DNA of 64,000 bases from CBDCVO01 sp965223085 (GCA_965223085.1 OZ244981.1:2666001-2730000), one strand, 5' to 3'; numbered from the stretch's first letter, positions 16,741 to 26,268 are shown. Numbers and translations are program-made. Notes: generated from the letters alone by a model not told the origin.

Positions 16741-16915
16741 CATGACGAATACGAGGTTCTGGATGTATACTACAAGGTATTGCCATGTACGTTTCAGCGG
16801 ATGAGCCGCCGTTGGCAATTCACTAGCTCCGCAATGGAGCGAGAAAGGTGGGCACACCTATCCGTTTGAATGAGCGGTTGCAAATCGCTCAACACGACGA
16901 GCAAGAGTTGGATCA

Positions 16916-18004
16916 GTGATGAAAAGAAGTTCTTCAATTTTACTTCTCCTGGTTGTACTTGCGACACCTCAGCTTTCTCTGTCAGCCACCTTTGAGGAAG
17001 ACCAGGCGAACGGCACCATGGTTGTGAATGGCACGGAAGGCGACGACGTTTTCAAAGTCACGAAAATCGGTCTCTACATTAGTAGAACCTGTCCCTTTAG
17101 TCCCCCAAGGTGTGGATGTGGTCCCTACGGCTACTATTACGAATTCGAGATGAATGGTGAAACGTACAGCTTCCAAGAGCCCTCTGAGCGTCCGTACGAC
17201 ATCAGCGTCTTTGCGTTCGGAGGGCGTGATCGCGCCATTGTATCGGGCGATAACGAAATCTTCCTTGACATTGAGCAACGGCAAATCTTCTGCCCTTCAG
17301 GGGAAGCCGGGCCGTGTTTTAACCGCACAGAGATACGGACTCCAGATGCTTTTAGACAAGACTTTTTTCTAGACACGCAAGGAAGTGTTATCTTCACGAA
17401 TGCTGGCACTCGCATGCTTCGAACCGCCTTCTGCGCCTTCATTGAGAGGGACGTCTTCGAGAGCAAGATTACCCTTGATGGCTTTGAAGAGTTCTATGTC
17501 TACGGCGAGAGCTCAGATGCGGCCAGCCTTTTCGATACGGTTGGCGATGACGTCTTTGTGACCGCCGGTACCTTCAGTTACATGGAAGGGGCCGATGGGA
17601 CGTTTCACCTTGTTAGTGGGGTACCGCTGGTTTACGGTCACACGATCAACGGTGGTGTCGACGCGGCCTGGCATTACGACACCGAGAACACGGGCGAAGA
17701 ATTTGTGGCATCGGGAAGTGAATATAGTTACATGTCGGGTAATGGCTTTTTTAATGTCGCGGTGGCATTCCCGCTGACTTATGCCTTCTCAGCCGGCGAT
17801 GATTCCGCCCTTTTCTACGATTCGCCTGGCGTGGACACGTTTGTCGGCGACACCAACCAAAGTTATATGTCGGGCCCGGGGTTCTTCAACCTTGCGACCG
17901 GTTTCAGTTCCGTTAGCGCTCAGTCTTTTGTTGGAGGTGCAGACAGCTGCTACTTACGCGATCCAACCCTGAATCGTGCTGCGGGTTTCGTGTTTCGCTA
18001 TTGA
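16916..18004 (+). CDS. Secreted protein with three ~48-residue repeats
   Basis: 362 residues. Signal peptide MMKRSSSILLLLVVLATPQL, with cleavage near residue 23. The first half is Cys-rich (CPFSPPRCGCG; CPSGEAGPC). Residues ~205-348 hold three tandem repeats of about 48 residues with the shared pattern D-[ST]-x-G-x-[DE]-x-F-V-x(7)-[SY]-YM-[ES]-G-x-[DG]-x-F-[HN]. Each unit probably forms a beta-rich surface module. No enzyme motif is seen; an extracellular or cell-surface role is inferred. No close neighbour suggests a partner. Confidence 0.7.
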   Translation: MMKRSSSILLLLVVLATPQLSLSATFEEDQANGTMVVNGTEGDDVFKVTKIGLYISRTCPFSPPRCGCGPYGYYYEFEMNGETYSFQEPSERPYDISVFAFGGRDRAIVSGDNEIFLDIEQRQIFCPSGEAGPCFNRTEIRTPDAFRQDFFLDTQGSVIFTNAGTRMLRTAFCAFIERDVFESKITLDGFEEFYVYGESSDAASLFDTVGDDVFVTAGTFSYMEGADGTFHLVSGVPLVYGHTINGGVDAAWHYDTENTGEEFVASGSEYSYMSGNGFFNVAVAFPLTYAFSAGDDSALFYDSPGVDTFVGDTNQSYMSGPGFFNLATGFSSVSAQSFVGGADSCYLRDPTLNRAAGFVFRY

Positions 18005-18696
18005 GGCGTCGGTCAAGGCGTCACAGAGTTTTATATTGATCACACACGCTCACTTATTGCCGGCTTGGAATTGATTACGAGGGTTTCGCTATGACCACCG
18101 AGTCGTTATTTGTCCCGCACGTTGTGGCCCAGCACCACGCCGATGGCTATTGGCCCAACTCCGTATAATTTGGGCCCAAATTTTTATAGTGATTCGAAAA
18201 ACTCCCGATTGGACTCTGCGCCTGAGCGCGTAGAACACAGCCCCAATAATTGACAGGGTGGATCTCCTCACAACTGCGGCGAAGAACTCTGTGCAACAAT
18301 GACACCGCATGCATTGCGACCTCCGGCTGACCCGTTCGAACTCGACACTCGATCAGATCAATCGGCGTCATGCATGTTCCCTAATCCCCAAACTACTTGT
18401 TATCGATCACCTTTTCGTGGGGATTCGTCAGGGACAGATTGATTTGGAACGCTATTGTCCCATCATATCGCGTTGAATAAATCTGTCCCCTTCAGGAGTC
18501 AGGATCGCTGTTGCGCCATGGGCCGCGGATAACCGGCCCTCGGCCGCTCCCTACCCCGTTGCCCGTGCTCCGCCAGAAACGAGCGCCACCCGCCCAGTCA
18601 CATCATTGATATCGGATATTCACCCTTCCTCATCCGGTTTCTCGCCGGTTGTATTTTCACCGAGCCGCTCTTGGTCACTCATCATGACGGCCATAG
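18005..18696. other. Non-coding gap inside the island
   Basis: About 690 bases with no gene I can support. Short open frames on the minus strand (18089-18371) lack recognisable motifs. It contains a REP-like inverted pair at 18431-18490. Confidence 0.5.
18431..18490. repeat. REP-like inverted pair (gggacagatt...aaatctgtcccc)
   Basis: gggacagatt (18431-18440) and the inverted aaatctgtcccc (18479-18490) face each other across 38 bases. GGGGACAGATTTATT-like words often lie at REP elements next to REP-associated tyrosine transposases; none is seen here, so this would be a non-autonomous remnant. Confidence 0.45.
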
Positions 18697-19437
18697 CTAT
18701 AGCGTTTCCAGGATTTTGCTTTCTTCGAGAACGGCGTCGGTCACCATGTAAGTCATGTTCAACATCTTCCTCACGGGTAGCTTATGCCAGGGATCAAATG
18801 TCGATATCCCCGGGAAGTGGCAGCTTCCATTTCCTGCCCACATCTCCATGGAGCTAAGAATAATGTCCGTCTGGATGAGTTCTACTAGCGAGTGATCCTT
18901 GTCCTTTTCTGGGCTCGGGATCGCGCGGAGCGTAATTATCCGCCAAGGAGTTCCGTCCGGGGGCGAGTCCAAAGGGGTTTCCGTCCGGAAGACGGCGGAA
19001 CAGATCCGGATGCCCTCGGGTCGTTCCACATACCCAGCCCGCACGTCGCCCTCCTGCGTGAACTCGATAGCACCCATCTTCTTTGGGATACCGTACATTT
19101 CTCGCCCCACTTGTATGGGTATTTCACTATCCAAAATGAGATGGCTCAGGTAGAAGAAAGGTTCGTCTCCGTAGAGCACATCCACGCTCAGAATGGCTTC
19201 CCTGTAGGGGCCTACACTGCTCCATGGGTATTCGCAGAACCAGAGAGACGCTGAAACCGGGTCGGTCAAAGTAAGCTGGGCAGGGGTCAACGCGGCCGCC
19301 GCCTCGGCGTCCGTCTCGTAATCAAGTCTGCACATCCGGGCCCCTCTAAAATGGAAGGGCTTCTCGCGGTAGGCGGGTGCATCAATCGGCATCGCGGGGG
19401 CCATGTTCTCGAGTGTCAGTTTTCCTCGCAGTCCCAT
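18697..19437 (-). CDS. Acetoacetate decarboxylase-family protein (copy 2)
   Basis: 246 residues; 'GREMYGIPKKMG' is the family lysine signature, and 'FFYLSHLILDSEIPIQVGREMYG' matches the core strand arrangement. Diverged strongly from the member at 1721-2464, so not a recent duplicate. Likely a decarboxylase, hydratase or aldolase-like enzyme on a beta-keto or enol substrate; the substrate is unknown. Divergent from the TetR gene, with a large palindrome between, so probably its regulatory target. Confidence 0.8.
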   Translation of the reverse strand: MGLRGKLTLENMAPAMPIDAPAYREKPFHFRGARMCRLDYETDAEAAAALTPAQLTLTDPVSASLWFCEYPWSSVGPYREAILSVDVLYGDEPFFYLSHLILDSEIPIQVGREMYGIPKKMGAIEFTQEGDVRAGYVERPEGIRICSAVFRTETPLDSPPDGTPWRIITLRAIPSPEKDKDHSLVELIQTDIILSSMEMWAGNGSCHFPGISTFDPWHKLPVRKMLNMTYMVTDAVLEESKILETL

Positions 19438-19558
19438 GTTTTCACCTATTCTTTGTATGAATTAGCTTTGCATTGATTCTTGTTCATCACGGCCACAACC
19501 TCCCCGTCCCTTACATAGGAGTGCAGTGACGATGCGTTGCATTAGTTCGCTCCTAGTG

Positions 19559-19613
19559 TAATGTTGGCAGCGCCCACATTATAAGCCAGAGAATGTGGGC
19601 GGTGTCAACATTA
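19559..19613. promoter_or_regulatory. TetR operator: 22-base inverted repeat
   Basis: Arms 19559-19580 and 19592-19613 are inverted with 20 of 22 positions matching (core aatgttg..gcgcccacatt), separated by 11 bases. It lies between the divergent ADC-like and TetR genes, ending 11 bases before the TetR ATG. Each arm is itself partly symmetric, so two repressor dimers may bind. Confidence 0.7.
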
Positions 19614-19624
19614 ATTGGTCATAT

Positions 19625-20239
19625 ATGAGTAACGACAAGGCTTATCACCACGGCAATCTTGCGCAAGCAATAATCCAGCTGGCAGCCGAAATCATCGCTG
19701 AGAAGGGGGTCGAAGCGCTCTCTCTCCGCGGCCTTGCGCGAGATTTAGGCGTTTCACACAATGCACCAAGCAGGCACTTCAAAAATAAGGCTGCACTGCT
19801 GACCGCCGTAGCCGCGGAAGGATGGGCTCAAGCGACTGCAGCAAGCCTCTCCGCAGCGCAAGCCACCGGTAGCGATGATGCCCATGTAAGGTTGAACGCA
19901 ATGGGACAAGGCGTTCTAAGGTGGGGACTCGCAAACCAAGCCATGTTCCGCACCCTTTACCACCCAGATGTAAATCGACACGCAAGCGAGGATCTGGTCC
20001 AGGCGATAAAGAGGTTTAAGGACACCGTGCGAGACGCTGTGGCCGCAACCCAGAAGCACGGGCGTCACCCTGATGTACCGCTGCACGTTCTTACTCTTTT
20101 CACTAACGCCGTACCCACTGGCGCAGCGTTGCTTTTGACCGATCCGTTGCTGGCCGATACGAACGTGAACGACGAAAAAGCAAGAGAAACACTGATAGCA
20201 GAAGTGATGGATCTGGTGGTGCCGCTCGTTCCGAAGTGA
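19625..20239 (+). CDS. TetR/AcrR-family regulator
   Basis: 204 residues from ATG 19625. An upstream ATG at 19595 falls inside the operator palindrome and is unlikely to be used. N-terminal helix-turn-helix: 'HHGNLAQAIIQLAAEIIAEKGVEALSLRGLARDLGVSHNAPSRHFKNKAALLTAVA'-type core (seen as 'LARDLGVSHNAPSRHF' plus 'KNKAALL'). The C-terminal ligand domain resembles the WHG-type TetR C-terminal domain ('GVLRWGLANQAMFRTLYHP'). Expected to repress itself and the divergent ADC-like gene. Confidence 0.88.
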   Translation: MSNDKAYHHGNLAQAIIQLAAEIIAEKGVEALSLRGLARDLGVSHNAPSRHFKNKAALLTAVAAEGWAQATAASLSAAQATGSDDAHVRLNAMGQGVLRWGLANQAMFRTLYHPDVNRHASEDLVQAIKRFKDTVRDAVAATQKHGRHPDVPLHVLTLFTNAVPTGAALLLTDPLLADTNVNDEKARETLIAEVMDLVVPLVPK

Positions 20240-20240
20240 C

Positions 20241-21077
20241 TCAACTCCAACAGAACCACCGGGAGAACGCGGGAGAACGGGACACTGCCCACTTAGCCGT
20301 TTGAGGATTTCGCGAATCAAAATCCCGAGCTGCGCTCGGGACCGCGCTTCGTGCGTCCTGCGCATCGCTGTCGCGATGCTTGTTGAGCGCCTTGACAGGC
20401 TCTCGGTATCGCTCTGTCTCTGCCAGCGCTTCCACTTCCTTGCCGTATGCGGCCAGGATGTCGTCAAGACTCTTCAGTTGACGGACCAGCAATTCAAGAT
20501 TGGTCTTCAGGCTCCCCGAACAGCCCTCGATCGTCCTGTCCAGCCAACCGTAGTGATGCGTTTGCCAATGGGTCTTGCGCGCGGTCTCGGCTTTGTAGTG
20601 AAGACCATTGCGGCGTAACAACGACCCGATGTGTCGGCGTAGCGAACCTTGCAGCTGTATGAGTTGCTGCCTCGACCTCAACAGATCGCGATCTTGTTCG
20701 ACTTGCGCATCGGGCTCTATCACGACCGTCAACAAATCATTCGCATAAAACTCGGCCAGCTCTGTCGCATCGAGTCGATCCGTCTTCACCGATTTCCCAC
20801 CGCGCCGAGGAATACTCGACCGCACCACCACGTCGCACTGATACCCTCGGCCTTTAAGGGCGCGCTGCACCGAGAAACCAACGTAGGACGCTTCGTAGCA
20901 CAGCTTCAGAGCCGCACCGCTAAAGTACCGATGAACTTTCTCGAGTTGCTGCACCAAGCCCTTCAAGGTCGGTCGACTCTCAAAATCCAGTACCTCACCG
21001 GTCCGCTTGTCCAGCGCCGACCCGTGGTAGCGCACGTCGTCGACATCAATGCCGACATAAATTACATTCTGCTCCAT
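20241..21077 (-). pseudogene. IS110-family transposase, C-terminally truncated
   Basis: The N-terminal DEDD domain is present ('VGIDVDD' with the first Asp, 'CYEASYVGF', 'KTDRLDATELAEF'), followed by the coiled-coil spacer. The family's C-terminal transposase domain, with its conserved Ser, is missing. After about residue 228 the frame enters unrelated sequence up to the TetR gene. Normal proteins are about 330-400 residues, so this copy should be inactive. Confidence 0.85.
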
Positions 21078-21159
21078 AGACGCCTCCTATATTGCATCAG
21101 TGGCCAGCCAACCACTTGAGGTATCCATCACCGATGGGAGCCCTCCGGTCAAAAGGGGG

Positions 21160-21197
21160 CGTCTATATCTTCTATACGCTTTATTCTTCCTATACGC
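21160..21197 (+). repeat. Solo, partly doubled IS91 oriIS-like end
   Basis: tcttctatacgc (21168-21179) and ttattcttcctatacgc (21181-21197) stand in tandem. The second is identical to the last 17 bases of IS91 copies 1 and 2. No transposase lies beside it, so it is an orphan end, possibly left by one-ended transposition or deletion. Confidence 0.65.
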
Positions 21198-21314
21198 TCA
21201 CTTATGTGGTACATATCACTTGCTGCACGTTCTCTGCGACGGTCGTGTTCCGTGCGCTGAGCGCAACGCGTAGGCATAGCGAATTCTAAAACAACGATTA
21301 TTTGTGTAGGGGCT

Positions 21315-23849
21315 ATGAGGATGGCAACCACCACCGTTTCCGGATCTTTGGCGAGTATCGTCGCCGGAACAGCTAATTTTTTCTCGACCATCAAGCAGTT
21401 CAATACACCAACGGCAGCGGTAATCTTGACGAGCTTCGTGTTTGCTAGCTTTGAAATTTCGCATGCGGCGGCCGCGACATTGGAAGAAGTGGTTGTGACG
21501 GCTCGGAAAAGAACCGAGTCGCTTTCCGATGTTGCCGGGTCGATCTATGCATACACGGAGCAAGATCTAAGAGCGGCCAACATAGAGCGGGCGGAGGATT
21601 TCATTAACCTCACTCCTGGCGTAGTCATGATGTCAGCAGCTGTCGAAGCGGGCGATACTCAGATTAACATTCGAGGCATCAGTTCAGTGCGCGATGCCAC
21701 TTCCAGTTTTGCCTATGTAATTGATGGGATCTTACACCCCAATCCATGGGGCTTTAATCGAGAGTACGCTGGGCTGGAGCAGATCGAGGTACTCAAAGGT
21801 CCGCAAGGTGCGCTATACGGCAGGAATGCAGCGGCCGGCGCAATTGTTGTTACCACAAGAAAGCCAGGAGACGAACTTCATGGTTACATCAAAGCAAAAG
21901 CTGGAGATAGCAATAGTCAGTTTGTCGCTGGTTCCATAGGCGGCCCGATCATCAAAGGCCAATTGGCAGGCATGCTAAGCGCAGATTACCGGCATACCGA
22001 CGGATTTTATACGAATGCGTTCAATGGCAGTGACACGGTCGATAATGCGGAAAGCTATGATTTCTCCGGGCGTCTCGTATGGACGCCGAATGATGACTTT
22101 GAGCTCGATACCAAGGTTCATTTATCAAAATTCGACGGCGCTTCTATTCTCACCAACGTGGCTTTTCAGCTTCCTGGGTTTGTTCCATTCATCGGGCCGG
22201 ACGCGTGGGAAGATGTAAACGGACACGATTACGTTTTCGAATCGAACCTGGTGCCCGAGAATGAGCAAGAGCTATTCGAGATTTCGGCAAAACTGGACTA
22301 CGAACTACATTGGGCACATCTCACAGCTTGGGTGTTACATAGCAACATGGACCAGTTTCTCTTTGCCGACGGAACCAGCGGCGCGAACGGCTTATATTTT
22401 GCGCATCCGGAATGTATTGCCTCTACCGCTAGGGTGAATGCGACCGGTTATCAAACAATTTCGCCGACATTCGTCGGCGCGACTCCGGGCACATCTGTGT
22501 TTGGTCCTTATTCACCAACCACGTGTGATGGATATCAGTATCAGGAGCGGGATCAGAAAGATACCAGTTTCGAGATCAGGTTGACCTCATCCGATGACCA
22601 AAGATTACGGTGGATGGCAGGTTTTTATTACTTAGATGAGGAGCGACGGGTGGGTGTTGGTCAATACCTAGACGATGGTCGACCCGAGTTGCCCAAGTTC
22701 ATGATCAACGAGCTCGCCGACTCCGTTGTTTATGATAGATTCGATACCGAAGCTTGGGCCGTGTTCGGTAGCGTGGCTTACGATGTTTGGACGAATTTCG
22801 AGGTGGAAGCGGCGGTTCGCTACGACTCGGAGGATCGCGAGGCTACGAGCTTAGTCCCTCCTGCGGCTAGATCATTGTTTATACAGATCGATCCAAATTC
22901 CCCCGGCTTCTTTGGCGGGTACCCGCTGAATGCCGCGTTCGTGAATTTCGATGCTGCGGGCAATGTCACGGGTTTTAAATCCAGTCTCGATCCGCGTGAA
23001 CAATCTTTCAAGCAAGCGCAGCCGAAAGTAAGTTTGCGCTGGGATATCAACGATGAATGGACTGCTTTCGCTAGTTATGGTTTGGGTTTCAAGAGCGGTG
23101 GCTTCAATAGCATAGGTGTCGCGGAAATTGTCGACGTATTTTTTAATCGAGCGGTTGGAGCCGGCCTAACCATCGGAGATGATTTTGATAAAGAGATATC
23201 CAATGCCTTCGAAGTAGGCTTCAAAGCGCGACTTTTGGATGATCGCTTGTCACTCGAAGGTGCCGTCTACCACACGTTGATTGATGACATGCAATTCTTT
23301 GAATTCCTGGTTGGCGATTTCGGGCTGTTACGCGTGGTGACGTCCATAGACGAAGTGGAAACAACAGGCGCCGAATTGTCGTCCAAATTCCAGGCCACAG
23401 ACTATTTTTCCGTGTACGGCAGCGTATCGATCATCGACGGGGAAATTAAAAAAAATCGAAATCGACCAATCAGTGAAGGCAACAAAGTTCCCTCCACGCC
23501 GGACTACACGCTCAATCTCGGCGGCACCTTAACTGTGCCCGTCTTTTCTGGCATCGATTTAGTTGGTCGAATCGACTATGCGCTGATTGGCCCGACACAA
23601 TTTCATACCATACAAGACGATGTGTCCGTTATCGGCGCGAATTATGCTCGCTCCGAAAGAGACCGCTTCGATCTAGTCAACCTACGCATAGCGTTCGAAA
23701 GCGGAAATTGGACTCTTGGTTTCGTCGGAAAGAATCTTTTTGACAAAGTTTACCCGACGGAAGTTATCAGTGCACCGGAGGCGGGCGGGGCATTTATCAA
23801 CCCCGGTGCCAGACGAAGTTTGGCCGCGGAGATATCGTATAGGTTCTAG
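21315..23849 (+). CDS. TonB-dependent outer-membrane receptor (copy 1)
   Basis: 844 residues. An N-terminal export signal is followed by the TonB box 'EEVVVTARK' at about residue 57, the plug domain ('LTPGVVMMSA', 'INIRGISSV', 'VLKGPQGALYGRNAAAGAI'), a 22-strand barrel and a terminal aromatic (SYRF). The closest class is the large family of sphingomonad/gammaproteobacterial receptors for organic substrates rather than a siderophore-specific type. The MmgE/PrpD gene follows 133 bases downstream, so the pair may serve uptake and breakdown of one compound. Confidence 0.9.
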   Translation: MRMATTTVSGSLASIVAGTANFFSTIKQFNTPTAAVILTSFVFASFEISHAAAATLEEVVVTARKRTESLSDVAGSIYAYTEQDLRAANIERAEDFINLTPGVVMMSAAVEAGDTQINIRGISSVRDATSSFAYVIDGILHPNPWGFNREYAGLEQIEVLKGPQGALYGRNAAAGAIVVTTRKPGDELHGYIKAKAGDSNSQFVAGSIGGPIIKGQLAGMLSADYRHTDGFYTNAFNGSDTVDNAESYDFSGRLVWTPNDDFELDTKVHLSKFDGASILTNVAFQLPGFVPFIGPDAWEDVNGHDYVFESNLVPENEQELFEISAKLDYELHWAHLTAWVLHSNMDQFLFADGTSGANGLYFAHPECIASTARVNATGYQTISPTFVGATPGTSVFGPYSPTTCDGYQYQERDQKDTSFEIRLTSSDDQRLRWMAGFYYLDEERRVGVGQYLDDGRPELPKFMINELADSVVYDRFDTEAWAVFGSVAYDVWTNFEVEAAVRYDSEDREATSLVPPAARSLFIQIDPNSPGFFGGYPLNAAFVNFDAAGNVTGFKSSLDPREQSFKQAQPKVSLRWDINDEWTAFASYGLGFKSGGFNSIGVAEIVDVFFNRAVGAGLTIGDDFDKEISNAFEVGFKARLLDDRLSLEGAVYHTLIDDMQFFEFLVGDFGLLRVVTSIDEVETTGAELSSKFQATDYFSVYGSVSIIDGEIKKNRNRPISEGNKVPSTPDYTLNLGGTLTVPVFSGIDLVGRIDYALIGPTQFHTIQDDVSVIGANYARSERDRFDLVNLRIAFESGNWTLGFVGKNLFDKVYPTEVISAPEAGGAFINPGARRSLAAEISYRF

Positions 23850-23898
23850 AAGCGGCCTCAAACATTCGGGGTCACGCCTGTGATCATTTTATTGCTAG

Positions 23899-23926
23899 CT
23901 GCCCTGGGCTATTCGCGCCTAGGGCA
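23899..23926 (+). terminator. Hairpin between TonB receptor and MmgE/PrpD gene
   Basis: tgccctgggc (23900-23909) pairs with gcctagggca (23917-23926) with one mismatch. A short T-rich stretch follows only later, so termination would be partial at best. Confidence 0.35.
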
Positions 23927-23982
23927 TGCACGGTGGTTTTCTCTGTGCTGTTGAACCAGTTTAATTAATTGAGTGGATAACT

Positions 23983-25371
23983 ATGGCCGTTACTCGAGAG
24001 TTGGCTGAATTTGCTAGTGGGATTCAGTACGAGGATCTACCAGACGCTGTGGTCGAGCGTCTTAAGCTCTTAACGCTAAACATCATCGGCAAAACACTGG
24101 CCGGATCGAAAACGACGCTAGCAGAAAAATACCTTGCGCTGGCGAAAACCATGGGCGGAGGGATGCCGGTTTCCAGTGTAATGACCACCGATACAAAGCT
24201 GTCGTGCCCGGCTGCTACTTACGTGAACAGCAGTTTTGCGACCGCTTTGGATTACGACGATACCCTTCATTGGGCACTCATACATCCGGGTAATGCCGCC
24301 GTGTCTGCAGGCCTTGCAGTTGGTGAAATGCAAAAATGTAGTGGCCGTGAGTTCGTGACTGCTGTTGTTTTGGGTTACGAAATTGGCGGGCGCATTGCCT
24401 TGTCAACGCAACCGACCGTAGATCGTTTTCATCAAGTTTGGGGGCTGGGTAACCAATCGTTTACGGCTGTTCCGGTAGCAGGCCGGCTGCTCAATCTCGA
24501 CCAAGACCAAATGTTGAGCGCGCTAGGAATAACAGGTGTTTATTCCGTCGTGCCGTCCGCGTGGAAATATTTAGGACCCGGCACACGACCCATGCGAGAG
24601 GTGAAGATGGCTTGGGGTTGGAGTGCGATGGTCGGCGTAACTTCGGCTATTGCCGCGAATTCTGGCTTACGGATGTTGCAATCTTCGAACATTTTTGACG
24701 GCGATGAAGGCTGGTACATCTTACACGGCGCTGACAAACAAGAGCCGGAAAAAATGGTTGAGGATCTCGGAACGCGTTGGGATGTGTTAACGACGGCGTT
24801 CAAAGCCTACTCTGCTTGTTACCTCATTTTCGGCGTATGTGACGCGGCGAAATTGGCACTGGGCGAAAGACAAGTGGCGGCGGAGAATATTAGTAAGATC
24901 GTCGTCCGCGGAGGCGAGTGGATCACGAAGCGTTTGTCCGATCCGGCGCCAGTTGGCCCGGTGGATGCCCAGTTTTCAACCCAATGGTGTGTATCGATGG
25001 TGGTCCTTGGTTTACCGCCGGGGCCCGAATGGTGCTCTGATGAAACACTGGCCAACGAGCAGGCAAAACAATTGTCGGGTAAGGTCGAATTGGACTTTGA
25101 TCCGGCGGCCGATGAAGCGTGGCTGGAAACAGGAAAGTCCCTCAATACCGTATCCATTCATCTTACCTCTGGAGAAGTGTTGACCGGTTCGGTAGATGAA
25201 CCAAAAGGAGAACCCGGAAATCCGTTCACGGACGACGAAATCAGGGAGACGTTTACTAGACTGGCGGCGTACTGTTTGCCGCAGTCACAAATATACGAAG
25301 TAATTGATGTCGTGGATAACTTGGAAGCGCTCGACGATATAAGAGATCTGATTGGCTTGATTACGAAATAG
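23983..25371 (+). CDS. MmgE/PrpD-family protein
   Basis: 462 residues, full length for the family that includes 2-methylcitrate dehydratase and cis-aconitate decarboxylase. Typical features: 'NSSFATALDYDDT' with the conserved Asp pair, 'HPGNAAVSAGLAVGE', 'GYEIGGRIALS', 'KMAWGWSAMVGVTSA' and 'FKAYSACYL'. It probably acts on a carboxylic acid by dehydration, decarboxylation or isomerisation. The position after a TonB receptor rather than in a prp operon argues against a methylcitrate role. Confidence 0.85.
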   Translation: MAVTRELAEFASGIQYEDLPDAVVERLKLLTLNIIGKTLAGSKTTLAEKYLALAKTMGGGMPVSSVMTTDTKLSCPAATYVNSSFATALDYDDTLHWALIHPGNAAVSAGLAVGEMQKCSGREFVTAVVLGYEIGGRIALSTQPTVDRFHQVWGLGNQSFTAVPVAGRLLNLDQDQMLSALGITGVYSVVPSAWKYLGPGTRPMREVKMAWGWSAMVGVTSAIAANSGLRMLQSSNIFDGDEGWYILHGADKQEPEKMVEDLGTRWDVLTTAFKAYSACYLIFGVCDAAKLALGERQVAAENISKIVVRGGEWITKRLSDPAPVGPVDAQFSTQWCVSMVVLGLPPGPEWCSDETLANEQAKQLSGKVELDFDPAADEAWLETGKSLNTVSIHLTSGEVLTGSVDEPKGEPGNPFTDDEIRETFTRLAAYCLPQSQIYEVIDVVDNLEALDDIRDLIGLITK

Positions 25372-25418
25372 CCGGAGCTTATTGAGCGATCGGTGAGATC
25401 GCGTCTAGTCTTCTGAAC

Positions 25419-25817
25419 TCATAAGAGGACATTCTGCCCGCTCATGTAAACGAATACTTCCTGAAATTTATCGCCGCGTATACGCCAGAAATTAGTGTTC
25501 TCCAGCAGAGTCTTGTTTCCATCAGCGTCGATCAACTCGGCAACGAAACTGGCGGTGATACGACCATTATCTTCGTCAACTGTAATCTCGAAGTCCCTAT
25601 GAACTATGGTTTCATAGGCTGCCATGAAGTCGGTAAACATCCGCTTGATGTTGCCCTTTCCTTCATGGGTGGTAAAAGATGTTTGAGCTGTTAGCATCGC
25701 GTTATCGTGAAAACATTCGAGTACTGCATCGAGGTTTTTGTTGTCTACGTTGGCGAAATATTTATTTATCGCCAGGTCGATGAGACCATCGCGATCAAGC
25801 GTTGATTGATATTGCAT
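25419..25817 (-). CDS. SnoaL/NTF2-like protein A
   Basis: 132 residues of the alpha+beta cone fold: 'YFANVDNKNLDAVLECFHDNAML', 'HEGKGNIKRMFTDFM', and the C-terminal strands 'NTNFWRIRGDKFQEVFVYMSG'. The next gene encodes a paralogue ending in the same 'VFVYMSGxNxLL' pattern, so the pair arose by duplication. Such proteins often bind or isomerise small hydrophobic substrates. Confidence 0.8.
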   Translation of the reverse strand: MQYQSTLDRDGLIDLAINKYFANVDNKNLDAVLECFHDNAMLTAQTSFTTHEGKGNIKRMFTDFMAAYETIVHRDFEITVDEDNGRITASFVAELIDADGNKTLLENTNFWRIRGDKFQEVFVYMSGQNVLL

Positions 25818-25844
25818 GGCATAAATCCTTGGTTGTGTCGTTTA

Positions 25845-26237
25845 TTATTTGAGTAGATTTTCGCCGCTCATATAGACAAAAACCCTCTTAAATTTGCCAT
25901 CTTCTAGGTAGAAACGGTTGCAGTTTTCATAACGCATTAGTTCCCCGGCCTCCTTCGGCGTTACTTCTACTGAGAACTGAGAGCATATCGCATGCTTTTC
26001 CACATCAACGGTATGAACAAAGTTTCCATGCCAAATACGGCTGTGGGCATCGAATAGACTAACAAACATCTGCCGAATCTCATCTATGCCGTCGTGCACC
26101 GTATTGGAGGTCATTTCCCTGAGTACAGCATCTTGCTGAAAGCATGCAAGAACGAGGTCCATATCGTAATTATCCACGCCGTGGAAATACCTCTTCGTCA
26201 CGATATCGACGTGGTATTCATAGTTATAGTCGTTCAC
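25845..26237 (-). CDS. SnoaL/NTF2-like protein B
   Basis: 130 residues, paralogue of its downstream neighbour: 'YFHGVDNYDMDLVLACFQQDAVL', 'HDGIDEIRQMFVSLFD', 'CNRFYLEDGKFKRVFVYMSG'. The genes lie 27 bases apart on the same strand and probably form an operon. Function unknown; the catabolic neighbours suggest an accessory role with the MmgE/PrpD enzyme. Confidence 0.8.
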   Translation of the reverse strand: MNDYNYEYHVDIVTKRYFHGVDNYDMDLVLACFQQDAVLREMTSNTVHDGIDEIRQMFVSLFDAHSRIWHGNFVHTVDVEKHAICSQFSVEVTPKEAGELMRYENCNRFYLEDGKFKRVFVYMSGENLLK

Positions 26238-26268
26238 AAATCTACATCCTTACTTTGATCTTGAGTTT

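Noticed and set aside
18089..18371. Two overlapping minus-strand ORFs as a small gene
   Set aside because: No recognisable motif or ribosome-binding site; frames overlap each other.
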